In this document: in pieces, positions 1 through 6,878 of the stretch
Layout: each line of letters starts with the position of its first letter
How positions within the stretch are numbered: the first letter of the stretch is position 1
Source of the DNA: Candidatus Wildermuthbacteria bacterium
Lineage (GTDB): Bacteria; Patescibacteriota; Minisyncoccia; Minisyncoccales; UBA10102
Length of the DNA stretch: 60,123 bases
Assembly (NCBI GenBank): GCA_016203455.1
Contig: JACQMR010000007.1
Span: 1-60,123 of the forward strand
Direction: 5' to 3'
Notes under the pieces: model-generated
What the model saw: only the letters and a program-made list of their open reading frames with translations
Database searches by the model: none
What the model was told of the DNA's origin: nothing
Translations under genes and position numbers: made by a program

Positions 1-51
1 GTTTTGCTTTGTATTTAAACTACGCAACCTGGATATTAAATTGAAAAAATT

Positions 52-507
52 ATGATCACATACAAACACACTCAAATTGGTTACCTGATGCTGGTTATTA
101 CGCTTGTCGTGCTGGTGTTTTTCGCGTGGATTCAAATTACGGCCAGAGCCGAAACTCCTTCGTACGATTCCGGCGCCAATTTTGCCGGTACCTTCATCAT
201 GGCACCTATTCTGTTTATTCTCGCTTCGTTTTCAACGCTTACCGTTTCCATTCACGAACAATTTTTGAAAATTTGTTTTGGTTGGGGAATTTTTTGCAAA
301 AAGTTTTCGCTAACCGATATTGCTACAGTCAGAAAAGTAAAAAATCATTGGTATTACGGTTGGGGCATCAGGTTGCGGTTCTGGCCGAAGATGTGGATTT
401 TTAATGTTTCCGGCTTTGACGCCGTTGAGCTCACCATGCAAAACGGAAGAATCTATCGCATCGGAACGGACGAGCCGGAAAAACTTGAGGCCGCGATCAA
501 GCAGTAG
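52..507 (+). CDS. Membrane protein with PH-like domain
   Basis: The 151-residue product has two N-terminal membrane segments (about residues 10-30 and 48-68). A beta-rich C-terminal half follows with the pattern of bacterial PH-like (YcxB/YdbT-type) domains: alternating hydrophobic strands, a Trp-rich turn and a final amphipathic helix (EPEKLEAAIKQ). The family is usually a membrane-bound protein of unknown ligand. The ATG at 52 is the first in frame, with no clear Shine-Dalgarno. Neighbours give no functional hint. The fold assignment is from pattern only. Confidence 0.6.
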   Translation: MITYKHTQIGYLMLVITLVVLVFFAWIQITARAETPSYDSGANFAGTFIMAPILFILASFSTLTVSIHEQFLKICFGWGIFCKKFSLTDIATVRKVKNHWYYGWGIRLRFWPKMWIFNVSGFDAVELTMQNGRIYRIGTDEPEKLEAAIKQ

Positions 508-542
508 GCAGTAAACTTACTTTTGGTTGGACTATTTTTTAG

Positions 543-701
543 TGGGAAATCTGGTACGGTGAAAAGCAATTATTAGTTGAGGCAGAACTTAACTCGGTTA
601 AGTTGAGCCCAATGGTGGTAAATGGTTTGATTAGATGGGATGGCATCACCCCTGGTTCGCTCGAAGTTCCTTCGGGATACTTGATTGAACGCTTTGAGTA
701 G
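543..701 (+). pseudogene. Possible gene remnant or short peptide ORF
   Basis: One open frame runs 52 codons from 543 to the TAG at 699-701 and reads like real protein (WEIWYGEKQLL at its start, SGYLIERFE at its end). It has no good start codon: the first in-frame ATG is at 612, leaving a 29-residue peptide. An AACTTAAC-TCG-GTTAAGTT palindrome (586-604) lies inside the frame. A terminator hairpin follows at 726. This could be the 3' end of a decayed gene; I do not recognise it. The rest of the 508-857 gap holds only the terminator and the pyrF ribosome site. Confidence 0.25.
586..604. repeat. Short palindrome, AACTTA family
   Basis: AACTTAAC-TCG-GTTAAGTT is a perfect 8-bp inverted repeat with a 3-nt loop. 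Its arms resemble the TTAGTTnAACTAA palindromes found in several other spacers of this window. Confidence 0.6.
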
Positions 702-725
702 GGTGATGAGGATGCGATTTCAGTA

Positions 726-757
726 TGAGCGGCTCTGCAAAGGGTCGCTCATTTTAT
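726..757 (+). terminator. Intrinsic terminator
   Basis: A hairpin with ATGAGCG/CGCTCAT arms and a loop of about 13 nt is followed by TTTTATTTAT. It would end transcription coming from the possible remnant ORF at 543-701. Confidence 0.6.
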
Positions 758-857
758 TTATCTCCAAGGCGAATTTTTCTTGATAGGAAAATATTTTTGC
801 AATAACATACCAATAGCACAATTGCTGTTTCATCTGGCAAACTAGGAGGATGTCAGC

Positions 858-1703
858 ATGGATGTCGGAAACTTCAGAGCAATGCTGGAAGTCCAGTGGG
901 CCAAAGGCAATTTTGTTTGCGTTGGACTTGATAGCGAGTTTGCCAAGATTCCTGATTTTGTTCATCAAGGGGGCAACAGCAAGGGCGCTACCATAATTGC
1001 GTTTAATCGCGCAATTGTGGAAGTTACGGAAGACATTGTGTGCGCGTATAAGCTCAACAGCGCGTTTTACGAAGCGCATGGTGACGAAGGTATTGTTGCT
1101 CTGCAACAAACCATTGCGCATATTCATGCCATTGCGCCGAGCGTTCCGGTGATTCTTGATGCCAAACGCGGGGATATTGGTACCACGAATGCGGGCTATG
1201 TGGAGGCGGCATTCGGATTTTTGCGCGCGGACGCGATCACGGTGAGTCCGTATCTTGGAGCCGAAGCGCTTCGGCCGTTCCTTGAGCGGGCGGAGAAGGG
1301 GATTATCGTTCTGTGCCGCACATCCAATCCGGGCGCGGGGGAGTTTCAGGATCTGTTGGTAAGCGGCGAGCCGCTCTATCGCTTGGTTGCGCGGTGCGTG
1401 GCAAGCGAGTGGAATAAGAACGGCAACTGCGCGCTTGTCGTTGGCGCAACCTATCCCGATGAACTCCGCGAAGTCCGCGAACTTATCGGCGATATGCCGA
1501 TTCTCATTCCGGGCATTGGCGCGCAAGGCGGCGATGTGAAGGCGGTTGTTTCCGCCGGTCAAGATAGCCGCGGGCATGGCATGATTATCAACTCCTCGCG
1601 CCGCATCATCTTTGCTTCAAGGGGCCCCGACTTTGCGGAATCTGCCCGCCAAGAAACTGAAAAGCTTCGCGATATTATTAACCAGTGCAGAGAAAATATT
1701 TAA
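858..1703 (+). CDS. pyrF: Orotidine 5'-phosphate decarboxylase (type 2)
   Basis: This 281-residue enzyme would convert OMP to UMP, the last step of pyrimidine synthesis. The OMP decarboxylase signature DAKRGDIGTTN is present about residues 101-111, with the catalytic Lys and Asp. The N-terminal GLDSEFAKIP motif and the length fit the longer type 2 (Mycobacterium/Myxococcus-like) subfamily. AGGAGG at 844-849 supports the ATG at 858. No other pyr gene is adjacent, so it stands alone with its own terminator at 1708. Patescibacteria often keep only fragments of nucleotide synthesis. The assignment is firm. Confidence 0.92.
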   Translation: MDVGNFRAMLEVQWAKGNFVCVGLDSEFAKIPDFVHQGGNSKGATIIAFNRAIVEVTEDIVCAYKLNSAFYEAHGDEGIVALQQTIAHIHAIAPSVPVILDAKRGDIGTTNAGYVEAAFGFLRADAITVSPYLGAEALRPFLERAEKGIIVLCRTSNPGAGEFQDLLVSGEPLYRLVARCVASEWNKNGNCALVVGATYPDELREVRELIGDMPILIPGIGAQGGDVKAVVSAGQDSRGHGMIINSSRRIIFASRGPDFAESARQETEKLRDIINQCRENI

Positions 1704-1707
1704 TTCT

Positions 1708-1740
1708 GGGGTCGTCATCGCTGGGTGGCGACCCTTTTTA
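1708..1740 (+). terminator. Terminator of pyrF
   Basis: GGGTCGTCA and TGGCGACCC form a hairpin with an 8-nt loop, directly followed by TTTTTATTTG. Confidence 0.85.
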
Positions 1741-1750
1741 TTTGTAACAA

Positions 1751-1769
1751 AACTTAGTTTACCTAAGTT
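1751..1769. repeat. AACTTAG palindrome, copy 1
   Basis: AACTTAGTTTACCTAAGTT, one mismatch from perfect symmetry, followed by GGTC. It lies between the converging pyrF terminator and the terminator of the minus-strand gene. It is the same family as the copies at 2464, 3022, 4058, 51890 and 54519. Confidence 0.7.
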
Positions 1770-1801
1770 GGTCTTCTCTGTTATTTTAAATGTCAAAATG
1801 A

Positions 1802-1838
1802 AAAGGGGCTGCCAGGTATTGTAATCCTGTACAGCCCC
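1802..1838 (-). terminator. Terminator of the 1860-2276 gene
   Basis: On the minus strand GGGGCTG...CAGCCCC forms a stem, with an inner CAGG/CCTG extension, followed by TTTTCATTTT. It lies just downstream of the minus-strand stop codon. Confidence 0.85.
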
Positions 1839-1859
1839 ATTTGGGTTCGCAGATTTTTC

Positions 1860-2276
1860 TTATGCCGCCGCGAACCCTGATCCGTCCCTGTTGTGGTAGA
1901 CGAGCAGTGAGCTCGCCACCCCCGCAGGGATGATATCTGTGGAGAAGGGGAGATCCTCGGACCTCACCTCCTCCACCTCAGCCAGGGTGGAGTTGATAGA
2001 TTTGATCTTACGGATTTTCATTCGCAGGTCCTCGATGGTCCCCCGGGCGCCGAGGGACCCATCCACCTCCACCAGGAAGTATCCCTCTTTGAGGGAGACG
2101 AGGACTTGGTCCTCTCTCGAGGCCAGGTCCCCCGTCCGCCGAATAAAGATGGCCTTGGCCAGGTCCCCATTCCGGGTGAGGATATACCTCCCCCGGAAGG
2201 TGCTTGTGAAACTCCCCCCGCCTACCCAGTAGGCGGGTTTGCCGGTTCTCGTGCGCTCTATTTCAAGCGTCGCCAT
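1860..2276 (-). CDS. Conserved-looking hypothetical protein, 138 aa
   Basis: I do not recognise this protein. It is a soluble, charged, beta-rich 138-residue product with no signal peptide and no Cys; its C-terminus is small and Ala-rich. An upstream GTG would add 38 residues, but AAGGAG lies 6 nt before the ATG at 2276 and a near-consensus promoter lies at 2417-2445, so I take the shorter form. By eye its codons are richer in G and C than neighbouring housekeeping genes. It belongs to the window's class of small genes with promoter, Shine-Dalgarno and private terminator. Confidence 0.65.
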   Translation of the reverse strand: MATLEIERTRTGKPAYWVGGGSFTSTFRGRYILTRNGDLAKAIFIRRTGDLASREDQVLVSLKEGYFLVEVDGSLGARGTIEDLRMKIRKIKSINSTLAEVEEVRSEDLPFSTDIIPAGVASSLLVYHNRDGSGFAAA

Positions 2277-2416
2277 GATCTTCTCCTTCTTCCAGGCTCG
2301 GTGAGTTAAAACTCTTGAGCGAGGAGAGCGTGCCGCATAAGTATAGTAGCGGCGGGGTACCCACTTCTTCAGTAGGTATTCCGCCACCACTATACAGGCA
2401 GTAGCGTACTTTTTAT

Positions 2417-2445
2417 ATTATAACACGGTACCTTTAATAAGTCAA
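2417..2445 (-). promoter_or_regulatory. Near-consensus sigma-70-type promoter
   Basis: Read on the minus strand: TTGACT, 17-nt spacer, TATAAT. It would start transcription near 2410 and give the gene at 1860-2276 a leader of about 130 nt. Confidence 0.85.
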
Positions 2446-2463
2446 GTACCTCTGGTTGGGCAA

Positions 2464-2482
2464 AACTTAGTTTAACTAAGTT
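2464..2482. repeat. AACTTAG palindrome, copy 2
   Basis: AACTTAGTTTAACTAAGTT followed by GGTC; 9-bp arms around one central base. It lies upstream of the VOC gene at 2545. Confidence 0.8.
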
Positions 2483-2544
2483 GGTCTTGAAGAGAGCGTA
2501 GGTCCCCTTTATTTATTTCTGGCACGGCGTATAATACAACCTAT

Positions 2545-2979
2545 ATGAAGCAATTCAATATATATCTCAATTTCGCGGGTAATACGGAGGAAGCGTTTCA
2601 TTTTTATAAGTCCGTGTTTGGGGGAGAGTTTACCGCGCTTGTCCGGTTTAAGGATATGCCCATGGAGGGCGTAACCATACCGGAGCAAGATAAAAACAAA
2701 ATCATGCATATCGGCTTGGCAATGGGGAAAGACGCGGTGCTTATGGGAACCGATGCGTTGGAATCTCTTGGGCAAAATCTTGTGCAGGGCAATAATGTGC
2801 ATATTTCCATTCATCCGGAAAGCAAAGAAGAAGCAGACAGGATTTTTAAGGAGCTTTCTGCCGGAGGGGTCGTGGAAATGCCCATTGCTAACCAGCCGTG
2901 GGGGGATTATTACGGAAGTTTCAAGGACAAGTTTGGGATGCAATGGATGGTGAATTGCTCGCATGCAAAGCCGCAGTAA
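2545..2979 (+). CDS. PhnB/YjdN-like VOC-fold protein
   Basis: A 144-residue protein of the vicinal-oxygen-chelate (glyoxalase/bleomycin resistance) superfamily. It starts with a YLNFAGNTEEAFHFYKSVFG-type segment and ends with a GSFKDKFGMQW segment, both hallmarks of the PhnB/YjdN subgroup. Members fold as paired beta-alpha-beta-beta-beta units and the substrate is usually unknown. TATAAT at 2530-2535 sits 9 nt before the ATG, so the mRNA is probably leaderless. It is a single-gene unit flanked by AACTTAG palindromes on both sides. Confidence 0.85.
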   Translation: MKQFNIYLNFAGNTEEAFHFYKSVFGGEFTALVRFKDMPMEGVTIPEQDKNKIMHIGLAMGKDAVLMGTDALESLGQNLVQGNNVHISIHPESKEEADRIFKELSAGGVVEMPIANQPWGDYYGSFKDKFGMQWMVNCSHAKPQ

Positions 2980-3021
2980 GATTTTCTTTTAAGTATAGTG
3001 AGGATGGTTTCTTTGGCGCGA

Positions 3022-3040
3022 AACTTAGTTCAACTAAGTT
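3022..3040. repeat. AACTTAG palindrome, copy 3
   Basis: AACTTAGTTCAACTAAGTT followed by GGT. It lies 54 bp upstream of the ATG at 3094. Confidence 0.8.
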
Positions 3041-3093
3041 GGTTTCGTTATAAATCTACTCGCAAAGTTGGTAGATAAAAGCTCAAAATAATT

Positions 3094-3417
3094 ATGGAAA
3101 CTAAAAATGTAAAACTTGTTGTTTTTGTCCCCCTCTCTCACGCTGATATCGTGCGCCAAGCTCTCAGCGAAGCCGGAGCTGGGAAAATTGGAAACTATGA
3201 CTTCTGCTCTTTTTCTTCTCGCGGCACGGGTCGTTTTCGCGGTAACGAAAAAACAAATCCCGCTATTGGTAAAACTGGAAAATATGAGGCGGTTGAAGAA
3301 GAAAGAGTTGAAGTAATTGTGCCGCGAGAAATTTTGAAAGAAGTTATTGAGAAAGTAAAAAGTGTTCATCCGTACGAAGAAGTCGCTTTTGATATTTATC
3401 GTTTGGAAAGTTTATGA
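3094..3417 (+). CDS. NIF3/YqfO-like small domain protein
   Basis: A 107-residue stand-alone protein resembling the CutA-like domain found inside NIF3/YqfO metal-binding proteins: an N-terminal strand with VFVPLSHADIVRQAL, a GKIGNYDFCSF segment and a C-terminal SVHPYEEVAFDIY motif. The function of this domain is not established; structural relatives form trimers. It overlaps the next gene by 4 bp (ATGA), so the two are co-transcribed. Confidence 0.8.
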   Translation: METKNVKLVVFVPLSHADIVRQALSEAGAGKIGNYDFCSFSSRGTGRFRGNEKTNPAIGKTGKYEAVEEERVEVIVPREILKEVIEKVKSVHPYEEVAFDIYRLESL

Positions 3418-3995
3418 GCACTCAAAGACAAAACTGCGTAATAATCCACGGCTGTCCCTCATATATTGAGAAAGCTATGAATCCTGAAACGAGGACTTAT
3501 GACAAACACTGGATTCCGTGGCTCAAACAACATCTCATCGCCATTGGTATAAAAGCGGAAACGCCGCTTATGCCCGACCCATGGGAGCCAAATTATCAAA
3601 AATTCAAAGCCGAATTTGAAAAATACGAAGTCAACGAGAACACAATTTTAATTGGGCATAGTTGCGGCTCCGCTTTTTTGGTTCGCTGGCTTGGTGAGAC
3701 AAAAAGAAAAGTTTTCAAGCTTATTCTTGTTGCTCCGTGGAAAATTCCCAATAAAGATGACGAGTTTGGAAAGGAATTTTATGCCTATACGATTAATGAG
3801 GACATAAAATCGCGCGTGGGTGAAATTGTGATGTTCACCGCCGATGACGAGGAGGATAAAGGCAAAGAAAGTTTGAAAATTTTTCATCAAGTATTGGGCG
3901 GAGAAGTTATAGAATTGAAAGGGCATGGACATTACACACTTGGCGACATGGGGACAGAGGAATTTCCAGAATTATTGGAGATTATAGTAAAATAA
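3414..3995 (+). CDS. RBBP9/YdeN-family alpha/beta hydrolase
   Basis: A 193-residue serine hydrolase. The nucleophile elbow GHSCG places Ser at residue 83. Candidate acid Asp lies in FTADDEED (144/145) and candidate His in KGHGHYT (171/173), completing the triad. Family members are small cytosolic esterases or amidases of uncertain substrate. Translation is coupled to the NIF3-like gene through an ATGA overlap. Confidence 0.85.
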   Translation: MSTQRQNCVIIHGCPSYIEKAMNPETRTYDKHWIPWLKQHLIAIGIKAETPLMPDPWEPNYQKFKAEFEKYEVNENTILIGHSCGSAFLVRWLGETKRKVFKLILVAPWKIPNKDDEFGKEFYAYTINEDIKSRVGEIVMFTADDEEDKGKESLKIFHQVLGGEVIELKGHGHYTLGDMGTEEFPELLEIIVK

Positions 3996-4057
3996 AACAG
4001 CCGCCGATTTTTTTCAAAAAAGAAAGCCGAGCCACGCGTGGATTCTTCATGGGGCGA

Positions 4058-4076
4058 AACTTAGTTTAACTAAGTT
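4058..4076. repeat. AACTTAG palindrome, copy 4
   Basis: AACTTAGTTTAACTAAGTT followed by GGTC, as in copy 2. Confidence 0.8.
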
Positions 4077-4168
4077 GGTCTCCGTAAAAACCTTGAGGAT
4101 CTTACGCCCTATGTGGGGCGCGAGATTTTTTGTGGAGATAAGGAGTGCTTATGACGGGCTAGGTGGGC

Positions 4169-4196
4169 TTGACATTTTTGCATTAAGATTTAATAT
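4169..4196 (+). promoter_or_regulatory. Promoter of the candidate structured RNA
   Basis: TTGACA at 4169-4174, 16-nt spacer, TAATAT at 4191-4196. No convincing protein frame follows; the next 190 nt are rich in hairpins. Confidence 0.6.
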
Positions 4197-4202
4197 GGGA
4201 AC

Positions 4203-4390
4203 TGGAAAGTCGCCAGCGGGCTTCCGATTCCAAATGACAGCTGGTTCTTCCGCGCAGACGATTCCCGGTCCGCGGGGGAACTTAACAGGGATATTCTGGC
4301 GATAGCGTGCTCCTGCGCCAGGAGAATACAGAGCACCAAGGGCTCCCAATGAAACTCGTTACGAGTGGATTTGAGGAGCCCTGATCATTT
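4203..4390 (+). ncRNA. Candidate structured non-coding RNA
   Basis: The region has a promoter but no convincing coding frame. Hairpins seen by eye: CCAGC/GCTGG (about 4213-4246), a TTCCC/GGGAA-type stem near 4261-4281, CTCCTG-CGC-CAGGAG (4310-4324) inside a GTG/CAC closure, and a long 3' hairpin GGGCTCC...GGAGCCC (4339-4380) holding ACTCG-TTA-CGAGT. The last stem is followed by TGATCATTTT. Its size would suit an sRNA or a 6S-like RNA, but I cannot match it to rnpB, tmRNA, SRP RNA or 6S by conserved sequence. The rest of the 3996-4588 gap holds a palindrome (4058), a weak CGCCC/GGGCG hairpin and the leader of the zinc-ribbon gene. Confidence 0.45.
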
Positions 4391-4588
4391 TAAGGAGGCA
4401 ATTTCTTAAACTTTTTTGTTTTTTTATGAACCCTGTGTTTGAGAGCTCTCTCCGTATGAGAAGATTTTTGGGATGGGGCCGGTTTTTCTCAACGGGTTTT
4501 TGGAGAAACGCAAGCGGTAGGCGCGGGTGGACAAGAGCGGTGGAATGTGATACCGATATGACAACGGATTTTGTGGGAGGTGGCAAGG

Positions 4589-4909
4589 ATGAAGCCACAA
4601 GAGGGACTTACTCTCCTGGTTGCGGTTCAGCGATACAGGCGCGGACAGTGCCCCAATTGTGGAACAAGCAGGGGAGGAGTCAGAGGAGTAGAAATAAGAC
4701 ATCGCTTGCGCGATGTCCATTGTCACACTTGCGGGTGGTCATGGCCCAATGAGCTTTTGCCCCAAGATTTAGGGGAGATGCTCCAATTGGAGTTTGGTCC
4801 GCCGTTCGTTTCTGAAGCATCAGAAGCGTTGCGGACTCCTGCTGTTCCGCGCGGAACATGGGTTTGTCAAATTATTCTTTCTTTCCTCAAGAAACTTTGG
4901 CCAGGATGA
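4589..4909 (+). CDS. Zinc-ribbon protein
   Basis: A 106-residue protein with an N-terminal zinc ribbon (CPNC...CHTC about residues 21-49) and an unrecognised C-terminal half. GGGAGG at 4575-4580 supports the ATG at 4589; a longer frame starts at 4571 but lacks a ribosome site. It is a stand-alone gene with its own terminator overlapping the stop codon. Zinc ribbons of this kind often bind nucleic acid or scaffold proteins; the role here is unknown. Confidence 0.6.
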   Translation: MKPQEGLTLLVAVQRYRRGQCPNCGTSRGGVRGVEIRHRLRDVHCHTCGWSWPNELLPQDLGEMLQLEFGPPFVSEASEALRTPAVPRGTWVCQIILSFLKKLWPG

Positions 4910-4926
4910 ATTCCCGGCCTTTTTTA
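4899..4926 (+). terminator. Terminator of the zinc-ribbon gene
   Basis: GGCCAGG and CCCGGCC pair around GATGAATT (one mismatch), followed by six T. It overlaps the stop codon of the gene at 4589-4909. Confidence 0.8.
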
Positions 4927-4962
4927 TTGCGCGAATATGGCGCGGGGGATAGTGTATATATA

Positions 4963-5064
4963 ATGAGCGTTTGGAATAAGAAAATGAGCTGGCGGGTTGT
5001 GATATTCGTTTCTCTCGCGGCGGGATGCTTGATTATGCTTGGAGAAATCTTTTTGCTTTCTTGA
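4963..5064 (+). CDS. Small single-span membrane protein, 33 aa
   Basis: A 33-residue peptide with a short basic N-terminus (SVWNKKMSWR) and one hydrophobic span. A TATATAAT-like -10 sequence overlaps the start region, so expression would be leaderless or start slightly upstream. The frame can be extended upstream to 4858, but that part crosses the preceding terminator and is unlikely. Function unknown. Confidence 0.4.
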   Translation: MSVWNKKMSWRVVIFVSLAAGCLIMLGEIFLLS

Positions 5065-5087
5065 GATTTTTGTGGTATTGTGCATGT

Positions 5088-5291
5088 ATGACCAAGAAAC
5101 AAAGTTTTTTGTTGGAGCACAACAGGTTGTCTTCCGCGGATTTGCAGGCAACGCTATCCTTGCTGGCTCGTTTTAAGGCGGATAAGCCTTTGATTGTGAA
5201 AGACGAAACATGGGTTGTTGAGAAACTGCGCCGCCCGTTTATTTTTTGGCTTACCTCGTTTTCTTCCGCCGAAAGAAAAGCAATGGGCTAA
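5088..5291 (+). CDS. Hypothetical protein, 67 aa
   Basis: An unrecognised 67-residue basic protein with an N-terminal helix-rich half and a Trp/Phe-rich C-terminus (FIFWLTSFSS). The ATG at 5088 is preceded by a possible -10 (TATTGT) 6 nt upstream, the leaderless layout common here. It is followed by a hairpin shared with the converging gene at 5323. Confidence 0.45.
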   Translation: MTKKQSFLLEHNRLSSADLQATLSLLARFKADKPLIVKDETWVVEKLRRPFIFWLTSFSSAERKAMG

Positions 5292-5294
5292 AGA

Positions 5295-5325
5295 AAAACC
5301 CCGCCGCGGATGGGGGGTTGGTTTA
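5295..5325. terminator. Bidirectional terminator between converging genes
   Basis: AACCCC and GGGGTT arms around GCCGCGGATGG. On the plus strand it is followed by GGTTTAGTTTTG, on the minus strand by TTTTTC. It separates the genes at 5088-5291 and 5323-5898. Confidence 0.7.
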
Positions 5326-5898
5326 GTTTTGCCGGAAGACGGTTTCCGGCTGTTCATTCATCCAGTTCAGGAAGTGTTCTTTAAATTCCGGATCTCGCAT
5401 GATCGCGGCCATTCGGTTGGTGTCTTTTTGAACTTCTTCTTTGCGTTTTGGATGTGTTACGGGCTGGTCCCATACTTCTCGCCGATACCAGTCCTTGGCG
5501 TTTGCCATGGCGGCAATGGCATAGGTAAATGCGAACATGGGCGCCAGAGCTTGAGTATTGAATCGAGGTAGCCCGGTTATGACTAATGCCAGCTCGTATA
5601 GGCATTCTTTTAGTTGGGCTAATTTTTCCTCGACATTTGGTGAAACTGCATAGGTGATACAATTGTCGCTTCCGCACATCCCAATTGTGCGGATCTCTAT
5701 TTGGGCGGGATCCTCTCGCGTCAGCAGGGCAATTTTCCCAGTTGAGATTTGTTGGATTTCTCTTAATATCCACATGTTTCGCCTGTCTTCCGGAATGTTT
5801 GTCCAGAAAAGGAGGTACAGGTGGAGGTCTCGTCTGGTGACCGCTTGGATCCATCCTTCATTTATCCCGGCTCGGGAGGTGAGTGTGGCTGTGGTCAT
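5323..5898 (-). CDS. Hypothetical protein, 191 aa
   Basis: An unrecognised soluble protein, helix-rich, with two close cysteines in GMCGSDNCITYAV and a Trp/Arg-rich C-terminal helix (KDWYRREVWDQP). The ATG at 5898 is chosen because AGGAG lies 10 nt upstream; the frame stays open for 62 more codons but that part looks non-coding. No membrane segment or signal peptide. It belongs to the group of small Shine-Dalgarno-led genes between 4.5 and 6.8 kb. Confidence 0.6.
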   Translation of the reverse strand: MTTATLTSRAGINEGWIQAVTRRDLHLYLLFWTNIPEDRRNMWILREIQQISTGKIALLTREDPAQIEIRTIGMCGSDNCITYAVSPNVEEKLAQLKECLYELALVITGLPRFNTQALAPMFAFTYAIAAMANAKDWYRREVWDQPVTHPKRKEEVQKDTNRMAAIMRDPEFKEHFLNWMNEQPETVFRQN

Positions 5899-6077
5899 AG
5901 TCGCTTTCGTCTCCTTTGCAATTTCTGTTTTGATAGCTATTGGTAGTATATATGATGAGGAGAAAAAAGTGTATATGTTGACGCTTGCCGTGCTTGCCGG
6001 CAGTATGTTTTGACAGTATTTTTTTTGTGTTCTATAGTGAGCGCGGTTTATTTTGATATTGTCCATAGGAGGATTCT

Positions 6078-6407
6078 GTGGCACAAATAAGATATTGCGT
6101 CAGGCATCCAGACCCCGATATCCCAGGGGATTCCTGGGAAGCGGCTGTAGAATTTCCGCAAATTATTCTGGCAGCGCTTATCGAGAGCTTACCGCCAAGA
6201 GTTTCATTCCCAGACGAAACGGTTACAATTTATTTTTCTGCTGGAGGGGAGGCTGAAGTTAAGGCGCGGGCGAGCGATTGGATATCGCGCCTTAAGACGG
6301 CCTACTATGGCATACCCCAGGAGGATCGGGAAGATTTTGAGATAAGAGAAGATTTTATCTTTTGGAATTTATCTGATAAAAGCGTGGTGACAATCGTATC
6401 TTTGTAA
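6078..6407 (+). CDS. Hypothetical protein, 109 aa
   Basis: An unrecognised 109-residue acidic protein. It starts with GTG at 6078, set by AGGAGG at 6067-6072; TATAGT about 30 nt upstream is a likely -10. A strong terminator follows at 6410. It has alternating strand-helix character and no Cys motif. Function unknown. Confidence 0.6.
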   Translation: MAQIRYCVRHPDPDIPGDSWEAAVEFPQIILAALIESLPPRVSFPDETVTIYFSAGGEAEVKARASDWISRLKTAYYGIPQEDREDFEIREDFIFWNLSDKSVVTIVSL

Positions 6408-6409
6408 CG

Positions 6410-6438
6410 CCCGATCTTAACGATCGGGTTTTCTTTTT
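6410..6438 (+). terminator. Terminator of the 6078-6407 gene
   Basis: CCCGATC-TTAAC-GATCGGG hairpin followed by TTTTCTTTTT. Confidence 0.9.
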
Positions 6439-6443
6439 AACGG

Positions 6444-6471
6444 TTGACACGGTGAAAGATTGCGCTACTAT
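6444..6471 (+). promoter_or_regulatory. Promoter of the winged-helix gene
   Basis: TTGACA at 6444-6449, 16-nt spacer, TACTAT at 6466-6471. Confidence 0.7.
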
Positions 6472-6503
6472 TGCGGTATTCCGCACCTTGAAGGAGCAAA
6501 TGT

Positions 6504-6815
6504 ATGCCGAAAGATCGTGTTTTGGCGGCAGATTTACAGGCAGAAACATTTTTTTTGGACGGTCTCCCGATCGGATTCAGCGAAAGGGAGAGGGCGTTGG
6601 TTTTATGCCTCGCGCAAGCGCGCGGTCAGTTTGGGACAAAATCCCGTATTATGATGGCCGTGTGGGGGCAAGAGGTGAGAGAAGCCACCTTGCGCAAACT
6701 GGTTCAGAAGGTACGGCGGCGCATTGGGGATGATGCCGATAATCCACGGTGGATTATTACGGAATTTGGCATGGGCTACCGACTCAAAAATTTCTCTCCC
6801 ATAGAAAGTTTGTGA
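6504..6815 (+). CDS. Lone OmpR/PhoB-type winged-helix DNA-binding protein
   Basis: A 103-residue protein made of only the C-terminal effector domain of OmpR-type response regulators: FSERERALVLCLAQARG, an AVWGQ turn, the recognition helix REATLRKLVQKVRRRIGDD and the wing ending in FGMGYRL. No receiver domain and no partner kinase is nearby. AAGGAG at 6491-6496 sets the ATG. It may be a phosphorylation-independent regulator. It lies directly upstream of the copper locus on the same strand but is separated from it by a strong terminator, so control of copper genes is only a guess. Confidence 0.8.
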   Translation: MPKDRVLAADLQAETFFLDGLPIGFSERERALVLCLAQARGQFGTKSRIMMAVWGQEVREATLRKLVQKVRRRIGDDADNPRWIITEFGMGYRLKNFSPIESL

Positions 6816-6826
6816 GACCAGTCAAA

Positions 6827-6852
6827 GCAGGATCTCGCATCCTGCTTTTTTA
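6827..6852 (+). terminator. Terminator of the winged-helix gene
   Basis: GCAGGAT-CTCGC-ATCCTGC followed by TTTTTTATTT. Confidence 0.9.
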
Positions 6853-6867
6853 TTTCTTTTGCGTTAG

Positions 6868-6873
6868 TATACA
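6868..6873 (+). promoter_or_regulatory. -10 box of the copper ATPase gene (leaderless layout)
   Basis: TATACA ends 5 nt before the ATG at 6879, so the transcript probably begins at or next to the start codon. No clear -35 is visible. Confidence 0.55.
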
Positions 6874-6878
6874 GATAC

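Noticed and set aside
720-1577. 285-codon minus-strand ORF opposite pyrF
   Set aside because: It is a shadow of pyrF: low-complexity Arg/Ala peptide with no family features, while the plus strand has clear OMP decarboxylase motifs.
1860-2390. Longer GTG start at 2390 for the minus-strand gene
   Set aside because: The extra 38 residues are Arg/Tyr-rich and lie in the leader; AAGGAG 6 nt before the ATG at 2276 is a much better start.
4075-4305. Overlapping ORFs of 76 and 66 codons around 4075-4349
   Set aside because: They cover opposite strands of a hairpin-rich segment, have no ribosome site and read like random peptide; a structured RNA explains the region better.
4203-4390. Identification as RNase P RNA or 6S RNA
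   Set aside because: The segment is too short for RNase P RNA and lacks the GAGGAAAGTCC block; its ends do not pair with each other as in 6S RNA.
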